A DNA stretch of 8,770 nt from Tissierellaceae bacterium (GTDB lineage Bacteria; Bacillota; Clostridia; Tissierellales; Tissierellaceae), in NCBI GenBank assembly GCA_023229175.1, contig JALNZV010000050.1, positions 1 through 8,770 of the forward strand. The letters are read 5' to 3'. The notes below the pieces were generated by a model that saw only the letters and a program-made list of their open reading frames with translations, was not told the DNA's origin and did no database searches. Below, piece after piece: positions 1 to 5,684 of the stretch (the first letter of the stretch is position 1; the number at the start of each line of letters is the position of its first letter). A program made the translations under genes and the position numbers.

Positions 1-2
1 TG

Positions 3-38
3 CTGTGGCAGGCCACAATCTCAGGCCTGCCATAGTTT
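3..38 (+). terminator. GC-rich hairpin, possible terminator at an IS end
   Basis: Bases 3-14 pair with 24-35: a 9 bp perfect core, TGGCAGGCC against GGCCTGCCA, extended by three more pairs including one G-T, around a 9-base loop. The stem is far more GC-rich than the surrounding DNA. Only three T follow it, so it is a weak intrinsic terminator at best. It sits directly before the direct repeats and may end a transposase transcript that enters from outside the window, which is inference. Confidence 0.45.
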
Positions 39-122
39 GGTCTAGTATCGGGCACTAGCTGGCCTAATACTAGGCACTAGTTGGTCTGAAAATAGGCACA
101 GGTGGTCTAATATGAAGGCAAT
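38..122. repeat. Four tandem 21-22 bp direct repeats, probable transposon end
   Basis: Four imperfect copies run head to tail at 38-59, 60-81, 82-102 and 103-122. The consensus is close to TGGTCTAATAnTAGGCACTA, and the last copy is the most decayed. The constant parts are TGGYCT and GGCAC/GGCA. Short direct repeats stacked at one end are typical of the multiple transposase-binding sites at the ends of some DDE elements, with the IS21 family being the best-known case. No transposase gene is inside the window, so the element would lie to the left. The family assignment is inference. I see no second copy of the array elsewhere in the window. Confidence 0.55.
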
Positions 123-298
123 ACTCATTTGAGTCTAATTTTTGTAAAAAGAATTTATAAGAAGGGTTAGTTTAGAATAATCATTTTATCTGTTATAGCT
201 ATTTGGGTTTTCGTTTTAATAAATGATATAAGAAACAAAGGATATAAAATTATATAGTATTGTTTTGTTTTTGGCTCAATAGTATGAAATCGATTTTT
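123..298. other. Gene-free stretch with a possible membrane-peptide relic
   Basis: No gene with a normal start is visible. One frame, open from 171 to the stop at 255-257, encodes a strongly hydrophobic run (IIILSVIAIWVFVLIN) followed by a charged tail, DIRNKGYKII. It has a purine-rich GAAGGG at 161-166 but no ATG, GTG or TTG start. It could be the end of a decayed small membrane protein gene beside the repeat array, or simply AT-rich chance. Confidence 0.2.
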
Positions 299-391
299 TT
301 GTTGGGACCCCTTGTTAAATCTATAATGGTAGTATCCATATCTTTAATAATATTTATAATCTCTGTAACATCGTTTAAATGCACAAAATAA
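284..391 (+). other. Short hydrophobic reading frame, 35 codons, doubtful
   Basis: An ATG at 284 opens a 35-codon frame encoding a single apolar stretch (about residues 12-30, rich in I, V, S and L) with a basic end, FKCTK. There is no Shine-Dalgarno sequence before the ATG, and a better promoter candidate (299-327) lies inside the frame. I do not recognise it. It is more likely chance or a relic than an expressed peptide. Confidence 0.12.
299..327 (+). promoter_or_regulatory. Candidate sigma-A promoter for the lipoprotein gene
   Basis: TTGTTG at 299-304 and a perfect TATAAT at 322-327 are separated by 17 bases, a good vegetative promoter fit. Transcription would begin near 334 and leave a leader of about 158 bases before the start codon at 492. 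No riboswitch-like fold was recognised in that leader. Confidence 0.45.
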
Positions 392-491
392 TTATGATAT
401 GTTAAGGCATATTTTTATATTAGGGTACAAATTAGTAGGATTATATGTCACAGAAAATCTTAGTAAAAAACTGTCATAGGAGTGGGAAAAC

Positions 492-1178
492 GTGAAATTT
501 AGGTTATTAATTATAATCTCAACTTTAGCTTGCTTGCTCAATGGATGCAGTAAAGAAGATAACATCTACCCATTGGAATTTTCTCAAGTAAACAATGTGA
601 AAATAGAGGATCTAGAATTGGGTAATATTAATAAGATTATTGAAGAAAAAGTAATTGATAAGGACCTTAGTGCCTTTATATTTACGGATAATGAAAATAG
701 CAAATTTAAAGGTGGAATTAACTTTAATGGTAACTCCTACTATATAGGTCAGGTGTCAATGGAGAATGTATCCGAAGACTTAATGGGAATTGAAGAGCTT
801 CATGTATTTGGAAGAAAGGCTGTAAAGATTTACGGAGTGTTAGGTGCCAATTATGCACAGGCATTTTATTGGTTTGTTGAGGGAAAACCAGAAGAGTCGA
901 TTATACAGATAGATGGGAATACAGTTGAAATTGATTTGGACAACGACGATAAAAGTGAAGTTGTAGCAACTACAGGTACAATTCCTGAAACAAGAATATA
1001 TATGCTGGAAGAAGATAAAATAGTTATTTCTGATGTTAATAAATCAATCGGTGCAAAATCAGTAATATTACAAGATAAAGATGAAAAGTTATTTGAAGTG
1101 TACTTTAAACCTGGCAAGCCAGAACAATATGTGTTCAATAAGAGTTCTTTTATTAAAAAGTTAATTAAAGAGATTTAA
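492..1178 (+). CDS. Predicted lipoprotein with an acidic DxDxDxKSE loop
   Basis: This encodes a 228-residue exported protein of unknown function. Residues 1-19 form a lipoprotein signal peptide: two basic residues, an apolar core LLIIISTLACLL, and the lipobox L16-N17-G18-C19. The mature protein would therefore be lipid-anchored at Cys19 on the outer face of the membrane. Asn at the -2 position of the lipobox is unusual but tolerated. Residues 147-158 (IDLDNDDKSEVV) resemble the calcium-binding turn of FG-GAP/VCBS-type beta-propeller repeats (D-x-D-x-D-G-K-x-E), but there is only one such turn, so a full propeller is not present. The start is GTG, chosen because AGGAG at 478-482 lies nine bases before it and the signal peptide begins there. 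The gene appears monocistronic, with a promoter candidate upstream and a long-stem terminator at 1303-1346. The product type is fairly sure; the function is not. Confidence 0.82.
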   Translation: MKFRLLIIISTLACLLNGCSKEDNIYPLEFSQVNNVKIEDLELGNINKIIEEKVIDKDLSAFIFTDNENSKFKGGINFNGNSYYIGQVSMENVSEDLMGIEELHVFGRKAVKIYGVLGANYAQAFYWFVEGKPEESIIQIDGNTVEIDLDNDDKSEVVATTGTIPETRIYMLEEDKIVISDVNKSIGAKSVILQDKDEKLFEVYFKPGKPEQYVFNKSSFIKKLIKEI

Positions 1179-1302
1179 ACGAGTTAAAAGACTGGATTAG
1201 GGTTATAACATGTACATCTTGGATATGGTATTGAATATGTCTATTGCAGGAAGTATTGTGTTTTATTTAATTGAGGATGAAATTTGGGTCAAAAAATGGT
1301 AC

Positions 1303-1346
1303 AAAATTAACCTAACTATATTCTTGAATGTAGTTAGGTTAATTTT
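1303..1346. terminator. Long-stem bidirectional intrinsic terminator
   Basis: AAAATTAACCTAACTA at 1303-1318 is perfectly complementary to 1331-1346, a 16 bp stem. A further four weak pairs can close the loop to CTTG. The stem ends in AAAA on one side and TTTT on the other, so it can act in either direction. It separates the lipoprotein gene from the TetR promoter that starts a few bases later. It also lies inside a 67-codon reading frame (1210-1413), which is a reason to reject that frame as a gene. Confidence 0.75.
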
Positions 1347-1356
1347 ATCTTATCGC

Positions 1357-1405
1357 TTGACTAGACTGGTCATATATGCTATTCTATACATGACTATACT
1401 GGTCA
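1357..1405 (+). promoter_or_regulatory. TetR-operon promoter with two operator palindromes
   Basis: A consensus-like -35 TTGACT (1357-1362) and a -10 candidate TATTCT (1380-1385) are 17 bases apart. Two copies of a 15 bp imperfect palindrome, TGACTAkACTGGTCA, lie at 1358-1372 and 1391-1405. They differ only at the seventh base and their centres are 33 bp apart, about three helix turns. The first covers the -35 box and the second covers the expected transcription start. Such placement suits autorepression by the TetR protein encoded just downstream. The repeats are seen directly; the identity of the bound protein is inferred. Confidence 0.65.
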
Positions 1406-1435
1406 ATAAGTAAAAATAGAAGGGAGTGAGGTGGC

Positions 1436-2068
1436 ATTTATTCAAAATTCGAAAACTTAGTTTTAGATAAACAGGAAATGATATTAAAATTTTCATTGAA
1501 AGAATTTGCGGAGAATGGATATGATAGAGCTTCTACAAATAATATTGTAGAGAATGCAGGAATCTCCAAAGGTTCTCTATTCAATTATTTTAATAACAAG
1601 AAGAATCTTTATGTGTATTTACTCGACTATAGCTTGGAAATCATTGAAATTATGTATAAAGAAATTGATACAAATGAAAGAGATATCTTTAAAAAGATAG
1701 GAAACTTTTCTTTACAAAAATTAGAGATTCATCGGAAGTTTCCTTATGTATTTGATTTTTTAGCATCGGCCGAACTGGAAGAATCAAAGGAAGTGAGGGA
1801 TATAATCGATGGAAGGATAAGCCTAATATATGATAGGGGAATAAAAAAGATATATGAGAACATTGACTATTCCTTATTTCGTCCTGATATAGATATTGAA
1901 AAGGCAATTGAAATTTTAAATTGGACCATGTTTGGTGTCGGTGAAAAGTTTATTAAACAAATAGACAGATTTAAAGATAGACGTGAATTTGGAAGAAAAG
2001 TTATCAAGGAATGGGAAGTTTATTCTAACATGCTTAGGAAAAGTTTCTATAAACAAGAGGATATATAA
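1436..2068 (+). CDS. TetR/AcrR-family transcriptional regulator
   Basis: This is a DNA-binding repressor of the TetR family, probably controlling itself and the exporter genes behind it. Numbered from the ATT at 1436 it has 210 residues, a normal TetR length. The N-terminal helix-turn-helix spans about residues 13-55. ASTNNIVENAGISKGSLFNYF at its heart matches the family pattern (x-T-x-x-I-x-x-x-A-G-[IV]-S-x-G-x-[LF]-x-x-[YH]-F), followed by KKNLY. The C-terminal two thirds are helical, ligand-binding and poorly conserved. The start is uncertain. The only standard start in frame is ATG at 1478, which has no properly spaced ribosome site and would cut into helix 1. The frame is open back to 1430 and encodes family-like YSKFENLVLDKQE before that ATG. 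ATT at 1436 has AGGGAG nine bases upstream, so I use it. If only standard starts are allowed, the gene is 1478-2068. The ABC ATPase start follows 24 bases after the stop, so they form one operon. Confidence 0.88.
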   Translation: MYSKFENLVLDKQEMILKFSLKEFAENGYDRASTNNIVENAGISKGSLFNYFNNKKNLYVYLLDYSLEIIEIMYKEIDTNERDIFKKIGNFSLQKLEIHRKFPYVFDFLASAELEESKEVRDIIDGRISLIYDRGIKKIYENIDYSLFRPDIDIEKAIEILNWTMFGVGEKFIKQIDRFKDRREFGRKVIKEWEVYSNMLRKSFYKQEDI

Positions 2069-2092
2069 AATTAATTGAAAAGAGGTGGCTTT

Positions 2093-2974
2093 ATGTCAAA
2101 ATTAGTAAAGATTCAGGGACTAGAGAAAAGTTTTGGGAAGGTCCAAGCCCTAAAAAATGTAAGCTTCGATGTAGGACCTGGAGAAGTCGTAGGCTTCATA
2201 GGGCCAAATGGGGCTGGGAAGTCTACAACTATTAGGATTTTACTGGGGATTATAAAAAGAGATGCTGGAAGTGCTGAAATTTTTGGTAAAGATGTATGGC
2301 GCGATAGTTTTGAAATCCATAAAAGAATATCCTATGTTCCTGGTGATGTCTCTCTTTGGGGTAGCTTAACAGGAGGAGAGATTATTGATTTATTTATGAA
2401 GCTCCATGGATCAGGTAATAGGGAAAAACGAGATTATCTAATCGAGCGTTTTGAATTAGATCCAAGAAAAAAGTCTAAGGGATATTCTAAGGGCAATAGG
2501 CAAAAGGTGGGTCTAATAGCTGCCTTAGCAGTAGAATCAGACCTATATATATTTGATGAACCGACATCTGGCTTGGACCCCCTAATGGAGCAAGTTTTTC
2601 AGGAGGAAGTGGAAAAGATAAAGAAAGAAGACAAGTCAATTTTATTGTCCTCCCATATCTTATCAGAAGTTGAACGATTGGCAGATAGGGTAGTTATAAT
2701 ACGTCAGGGAGAGATTGTAGAGTCAGGTAATCTAGATGAATTAAGGCATTTGACACGTTCAAGAGTGGTTTTAGAAACAGAGGGTGATGTATCTAAAATG
2801 CTAGAGGTAAATGGCGTACATGATTTTATACAAAGGGAAAATCAAGGAATCTTTTCTGCTGACCATGAGCATCTTAATGATATCCTAATAGAGGCTAGTA
2901 GGCTAAAGGTAAAGAAATTTGAAGTGGCTCCACCGACTCTAGAAGATTTATTTATGCGCCATTATCAAGGATAA
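2093..2974 (+). CDS. ABC exporter ATP-binding protein (ABC-2 type, drug resistance class)
   Basis: This is the 293-residue cytoplasmic ATPase that should power the permease encoded next. Walker A is GPNGAGKST (37-45), the signature motif is degenerate, YSKGNRQK (131-138), Walker B is LYIFDEPT (151-158), the D-loop is SGLD (159-162) and the switch histidine is in SSHI (186-189). The usual Q-loop glutamine is replaced in YVPGD (81-85), a change I associate with this exporter subfamily. The C-terminal 80 residues form the extra domain seen in CcmA/BcrA-like antibiotic exporters. An in-frame TTG at 2075 would add six residues, but ATG at 2093 has GAGGTGG just ahead of it at 2082-2088 and gives the normal N-terminus MSKLVKIQGL. 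It sits 24 bases after the TetR gene and 22 bases before the permease. The substrate cannot be read from sequence. Confidence 0.93.
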   Translation: MSKLVKIQGLEKSFGKVQALKNVSFDVGPGEVVGFIGPNGAGKSTTIRILLGIIKRDAGSAEIFGKDVWRDSFEIHKRISYVPGDVSLWGSLTGGEIIDLFMKLHGSGNREKRDYLIERFELDPRKKSKGYSKGNRQKVGLIAALAVESDLYIFDEPTSGLDPLMEQVFQEEVEKIKKEDKSILLSSHILSEVERLADRVVIIRQGEIVESGNLDELRHLTRSRVVLETEGDVSKMLEVNGVHDFIQRENQGIFSADHEHLNDILIEASRLKVKKFEVAPPTLEDLFMRHYQG

Positions 2975-2996
2975 ACAATTGAAAGGAGGGAATATA

Positions 2997-4607
2997 ATGA
3001 AAGAAAAATTTGCTCGCTGGCATATATTACTTTTACAATACTTTAAAAGAGATTGGAAGAAGATTTTTATATGGATATTAGCCTTAGGTCTATTTTCAGC
3101 TGGTTTTATACCTGCATTTGAGGAGATGGCTAAGGGGGATGGTTTAATCGGTATGTATGAAACCCTTAGGAACCCTGCCATGGTATCCATAGTTGGACCA
3201 ACACCAATTAAAGAGGCTAGTAAATATACATTAGGGGCTATGTATTCCCATGAGATGTTATTATTTAGTGGTTTATTTGCCATGATAATATCGATATTAC
3301 ATGTTATAGGTCATACAAGAAAGGAAGAGGATTTGGGTTTAACTGAATTAGTTCGTTCATTTCAGGTCGGCCGTCAGGCAAACTCACTAGCTGTAATAGT
3401 AGAGACGATTTTTATAAATCTGATATTGGCTCTATTTATTGGTGTGATTATGATAAGTTTTTCTGCAGATGGCATAACAACTTTAGGAGCCTTTTTATTT
3501 GGATTTGCAATTGCTATAGCAGGAATTATAGGGGCTGCAATAGGTATTCTTATGGCACAAATTATGCCCATATCATCAGCTGCAACTGGTTCTTCTCTGG
3601 GAATAATGGGTCTGCTTTATCTTATTCGTGGTGGGACTGATATTTCAAATATTAAACTATCTATGCTTAATCCCCTTGGGTGGGTATATTTAACCTACCC
3701 TTTTACAGAAAACAATTGGCTAACAATAATTTTTGGACTAATATTTAGCCTAGTCATTATGATATTAGCCCTTAGCTTAGAAGGAAGAAGAGATATGGGG
3801 GCTGGATATTTACCAGAAAGACAAGGAAGAGCAAATGCAAAAAAGACTCTGCTTTCAATACCTGGTTTATTTATAAAATTAAATAAGGGTACCATTATTA
3901 GCTGGCTAATAGCCTTCCCTGTTTTAGGTGCTGCATATGGAGCAATTTATGGAGATATGGAAACATTTCTTGAAAGTAATGAAATGATGAAGCAAATGTT
4001 CACATATTCAGGTATTTCCATTGAAGAATCCTTTACTTCCACCATTATTATGGTTATGGTTCTTTTAGTTGCCATTCTGCCAATAGCTATTGTAAATAAA
4101 CTGTTTTCGGAAGAAAGAAATTTAAACTTAAGTCAAATTCATGGGACAAAGGTAAGGCGTAGCCAACTATACTGGACTAATATTTTCTTAGCAGGATTAG
4201 TATCTATAATAGGGTTAGGTCTAGCTGTTGGAGGACTTGGGGGAGCAGCTCTTAGTGTTATGAAAAGTACTACTATGAATATAGTAGATTTCTTAGTTGC
4301 AGGCTATAATTTACTTCCATCTATTTTATTTTTTATTGGTCTAGCAGGACTAGTTCTTGGCTGGATACCTAACCTTAGAAAAATACTTTACATCTATCTT
4401 TCATATTCATTTTTTGTAAATTATTTTGCAGGAATACTGAATTTACCGAAGATAGTAATTAATACTTCACCTATAAGCTGGCTACCTAAAATGCCTATAG
4501 AAAGTTTTAAGTTTAAAAATTTTGCTATAATAACCATAGTCAGTATAGGCTTGACATTATTAGGTTACTGGGGTTATAAGAGAAGAGATATGGTTGAAGG
4601 AGCATAA
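2997..4607 (+). CDS. ABC-2 type permease, TnrB3-like polyketide antibiotic exporter
   Basis: This is a 536-residue integral membrane protein with about 12 predicted membrane helices: near 22-40, 84-105, 132-155, 161-188, 197-211, 243-261, 299-318, 347-367, 392-416, 438-458, 463-481 and 508-525. These form two six-helix halves joined by a charged linker at about 262-298, and both halves begin with a similar pattern (short amphipathic lead, one helix, a long outside loop, then a helix pair). This doubled layout and length match the TnrB3 group of putative polyketide-antibiotic exporters, named after tetronasin resistance. The ATG at 2997 is chosen over an in-frame TTG at 2979 because AAAGGAGGG (2982-2990) lies seven bases before it. 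It ends the TetR-ATPase-permease operon. The exported compound is unknown, and resistance to a macrocyclic or polyketide drug is inference from the family. Confidence 0.9.
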   Translation: MKEKFARWHILLLQYFKRDWKKIFIWILALGLFSAGFIPAFEEMAKGDGLIGMYETLRNPAMVSIVGPTPIKEASKYTLGAMYSHEMLLFSGLFAMIISILHVIGHTRKEEDLGLTELVRSFQVGRQANSLAVIVETIFINLILALFIGVIMISFSADGITTLGAFLFGFAIAIAGIIGAAIGILMAQIMPISSAATGSSLGIMGLLYLIRGGTDISNIKLSMLNPLGWVYLTYPFTENNWLTIIFGLIFSLVIMILALSLEGRRDMGAGYLPERQGRANAKKTLLSIPGLFIKLNKGTIISWLIAFPVLGAAYGAIYGDMETFLESNEMMKQMFTYSGISIEESFTSTIIMVMVLLVAILPIAIVNKLFSEERNLNLSQIHGTKVRRSQLYWTNIFLAGLVSIIGLGLAVGGLGGAALSVMKSTTMNIVDFLVAGYNLLPSILFFIGLAGLVLGWIPNLRKILYIYLSYSFFVNYFAGILNLPKIVINTSPISWLPKMPIESFKFKNFAIITIVSIGLTLLGYWGYKRRDMVEGA

Positions 4608-4641
4608 TTGTAAATTAAGTATATACAGGTATATACTTAAT
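4608..4641 (+). promoter_or_regulatory. mazEF-type promoter overlapped by a perfect palindrome
   Basis: ATTAAGTATATAC at 4614-4626 and its exact inverse at 4629-4641 flank a two-base centre, a 28 bp perfect palindrome. A promoter fits over it: TTGTAA (4608-4613) with TATACT (4632-4637) 18 bases on, or TATATA (4630-4635) at 16. MazE/AbrB-type antitoxins bind palindromes at their own promoters, so this is the likely autoregulatory operator. It could also slow read-through from the exporter operon, but it lacks a T-tract. Confidence 0.65.
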
Positions 4642-4670
4642 ATAAGAAGAAATATAAAGAGGTGAATTTA

Positions 4671-4928
4671 ATGAAATTTAATTTAGCCAAATGGGGAAAT
4701 AGTGCAGCTATTCGCATACCAAAAACAGTATTAGAGGAACTAAATATAGATAGTAACAATTTTGAAAATATAAGTTTTAGTATAGAAATAAAGGGAGAAA
4801 AGTTAATACTAGAGAAGAAACAGAAGAAAACAAAATTTGAAATTTTAGCTGAACAAGCTAAAGGGGAAAAATTAAACCCAAAAATAGATATAGATTGGGG
4901 AGATCCTGTTGGGAAAGAGGTATGGTAA
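4671..4928 (+). CDS. MazE-like antitoxin, AbrB/SpoVT fold
   Basis: This is an 85-residue antitoxin expected to neutralise the toxin encoded next and to repress their shared promoter as a dimer. Residues 1-50 form the swapped-hairpin AbrB DNA-binding domain, recognised by LAKWGNSAAIRIPKTVLEEL. The tail, about residues 55-85, is charged and probably disordered until it wraps the toxin. It ends in DWGDPVGKEVW, a C-terminus typical of Firmicute MazE proteins. ATG at 4671 has GAGGTG (4659-4664) six bases ahead; the in-frame GTG at 4662 lies inside that ribosome site and is rejected. The stop codon overlaps the toxin start by seven bases, showing translational coupling. I leave the symbol empty because several MazE-like lineages share these features. 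Confidence 0.88.
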   Translation: MKFNLAKWGNSAAIRIPKTVLEELNIDSNNFENISFSIEIKGEKLILEKKQKKTKFEILAEQAKGEKLNPKIDIDWGDPVGKEVW

Positions 4929-5308
4929 TTGTTATGGATAATCAAGATAAAGATAACTATAATAATTTAGAATTTGGCGATATAATTAAAATCAATTTTT
5001 CTCTACCTAAGGGACATGAACAGGGGGGATATAGGCCAGGGCTTATAATATCAGACCCTGTTACACAAAAAGAACTAAATGGCATAGTAACAGTAGTTCC
5101 AATAACAAATTCAACAAGTAGTTTTTTTACTAGAGTGAATTTAGATAAATATAATGGACAGATTAAAGGTGATATTCTAATGGACCAAATAAAAGTATTA
5201 GACCTAAGTGAAAGATCCTATGAATTTATAGAAAAGGCACCCAAGGAAGTGTTATCTAAATGTAATATTATTTTTAATGCAATTTATGAAAAAATGTTAA
5301 GTTCTTGA
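4922..5308 (+). CDS. MazF/PemK-family mRNA interferase toxin
   Basis: This is a 128-residue toxin of the MazF/PemK family, which cleaves RNA at short specific sequences and halts growth when not bound by antitoxin. FGDIIKINF (18-26) is the first strand, and KGHEQGGYRPGLIIS (30-44) contains the conserved GYRP arginine, R38. VVPITNS (58-64) contains the conserved threonine, T62. These are the two positions known to be catalytic in MazF enzymes. About 16 residues before the fold are an extension compared with the shortest family members. ATG at 4922 overlaps the antitoxin stop (ATGGTAA). AGAGG is only one base before it, so coupled re-initiation is likely; ATG at 4934 is an alternative. The upstream TTG at 4895 would only add antitoxin-overlapping sequence. 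A hairpin terminator follows at once. The cleavage motif cannot be predicted here. Confidence 0.9.
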   Translation: MVIVMDNQDKDNYNNLEFGDIIKINFSLPKGHEQGGYRPGLIISDPVTQKELNGIVTVVPITNSTSSFFTRVNLDKYNGQIKGDILMDQIKVLDLSERSYEFIEKAPKEVLSKCNIIFNAIYEKMLSS

Positions 5309-5329
5309 TAATAAAAATAATAAAATAAG

Positions 5330-5380
5330 AAAAAGTTTAGGATTAATGAGCGACTATAGTCCTAAACCTTTTTATTTTTT
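5330..5380 (+). terminator. Intrinsic terminator of the toxin-antitoxin operon
   Basis: GTTTAGGATT at 5335-5344 pairs with AGTCCTAAAC at 5358-5367 (10 pairs, one G-T). The stem can extend through AAAAA against TTTTT with one bulged base. A T-rich run follows (CCTTTTTATTTTTT). It begins about 20 bases after the toxin stop. Confidence 0.8.
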
Positions 5381-5578
5381 AATTTGCCTTTCAGAAAAGG
5401 CTTAAAAAAAAAGAAGGAAATTAAAAAGATATGTAGAATAAATATTAGTGTATGATATATTTATTTATGACATCGATCGAAACAGCCTATAAGTATTCAT
5501 TGAAAATAAATCCAGAGAATATTAAAAAACACAGGGATTAATATAATAAGTGCCACTAAAGTTTAAGGAGACAATATT
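5381..5578. other. Gene-poor spacer with a short possible gene remnant
   Basis: A small hairpin GCCTTT/AAAGGC (about 5385-5401) has no T-tract on either strand. A frame open from ATG 5452 or ATG 5467 to a stop at 5539-5541 encodes ETAYKYSLKINPENIKKHR near its end. This looks protein-like and faintly like a helical TPR-type segment, but it has no ribosome site and is too short to assign. I see nothing else coding here. It may be debris from the same turnover that left the relics downstream. Confidence 0.25.
5542..5547 (+). promoter_or_regulatory. Candidate -10 box ahead of the GNAT relic and the phosphotransferase
   Basis: A perfect TATAAT lies 31 bases before the ATG at 5579, with the ribosome site AAGGAG at 5565-5570 between them. 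No good -35 box is visible at the expected distance (ATATTA at 5519-5524). If active, it would transcribe the relic and then the intact phosphotransferase at 5685. Confidence 0.3.
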
Positions 5579-5681
5579 ATGGATGGGGTAGAATATAGTA
5601 GACTAAATATTGCAGATTTAGGGACATTTTGCAATTTTAATTAATATTCAGGAAGAGAATGACAATTTAAAGGGGGAATGA
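5579..5681 (+). pseudogene. N-terminal relic of a GNAT-family acetyltransferase
   Basis: A strong ribosome site (AAGGAG, 5565-5570) lies eight bases before ATG 5579, and translation starts MDGVEYSRLNIADLGTFCNF, then stops at 5642-5644. A one-base frame change near 5637-5641 continues as INIQEENDNLKGE to a stop at 5679-5681. Read together these resemble the first helix region of small GNAT acetyltransferases (x-x-R-x-L-x-x-x-D-L-x-x-F, then an N-D-L-K-G-E-like stretch). The acetyl-CoA-binding core is completely absent, so the product could not be an enzyme. The 3' end of the relic supplies the ribosome site (AAGGGGG, 5670-5676) of the intact gene that follows. The family call rests on a short match and is tentative; that this is a broken gene is more certain. 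Confidence 0.5.
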
Positions 5682-5684
5682 TAA

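Noticed and set aside
36..122. The repeat array considered as a CRISPR array
   Set aside because: Units are direct repeats of 21-22 bp with no distinct spacers between them, and the copies are degenerate.
334..491. Long leader of the lipoprotein gene considered as a riboswitch
   Set aside because: I could not find a conserved aptamer motif or a terminator-antiterminator pair; the leader is AT-rich without stable stems.
866..1138. 90-codon frame on the - strand inside the lipoprotein gene
   Set aside because: It lies wholly antisense to a convincing gene with a signal peptide and ribosome site, with no start signal or recognisable motif of its own.
1210..1413. 67-codon frame on the + strand between the lipoprotein and TetR genes
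   Set aside because: It has no good ribosome site, runs straight through a 16 bp terminator stem and then through the TetR promoter and both operators; its hydrophobic look comes from AT-rich codons.
2948..3283. 111-codon frame on the - strand over the start of the permease gene
   Set aside because: It is antisense to a well-supported membrane protein gene, covers that gene's ribosome site, and shows no family features.
4637..4945. 102-codon frame on the - strand over the antitoxin gene
   Set aside because: It is the mirror of the MazE-like gene; its Phe/Ser-rich composition is what antisense reading of Lys/Glu/Asn codons gives.
5385..5401. Small hairpin GCCTTT/AAAGGC after the toxin operon, considered as a second terminator
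   Set aside because: No T-tract follows the stem on either strand, and a far better terminator lies just upstream.
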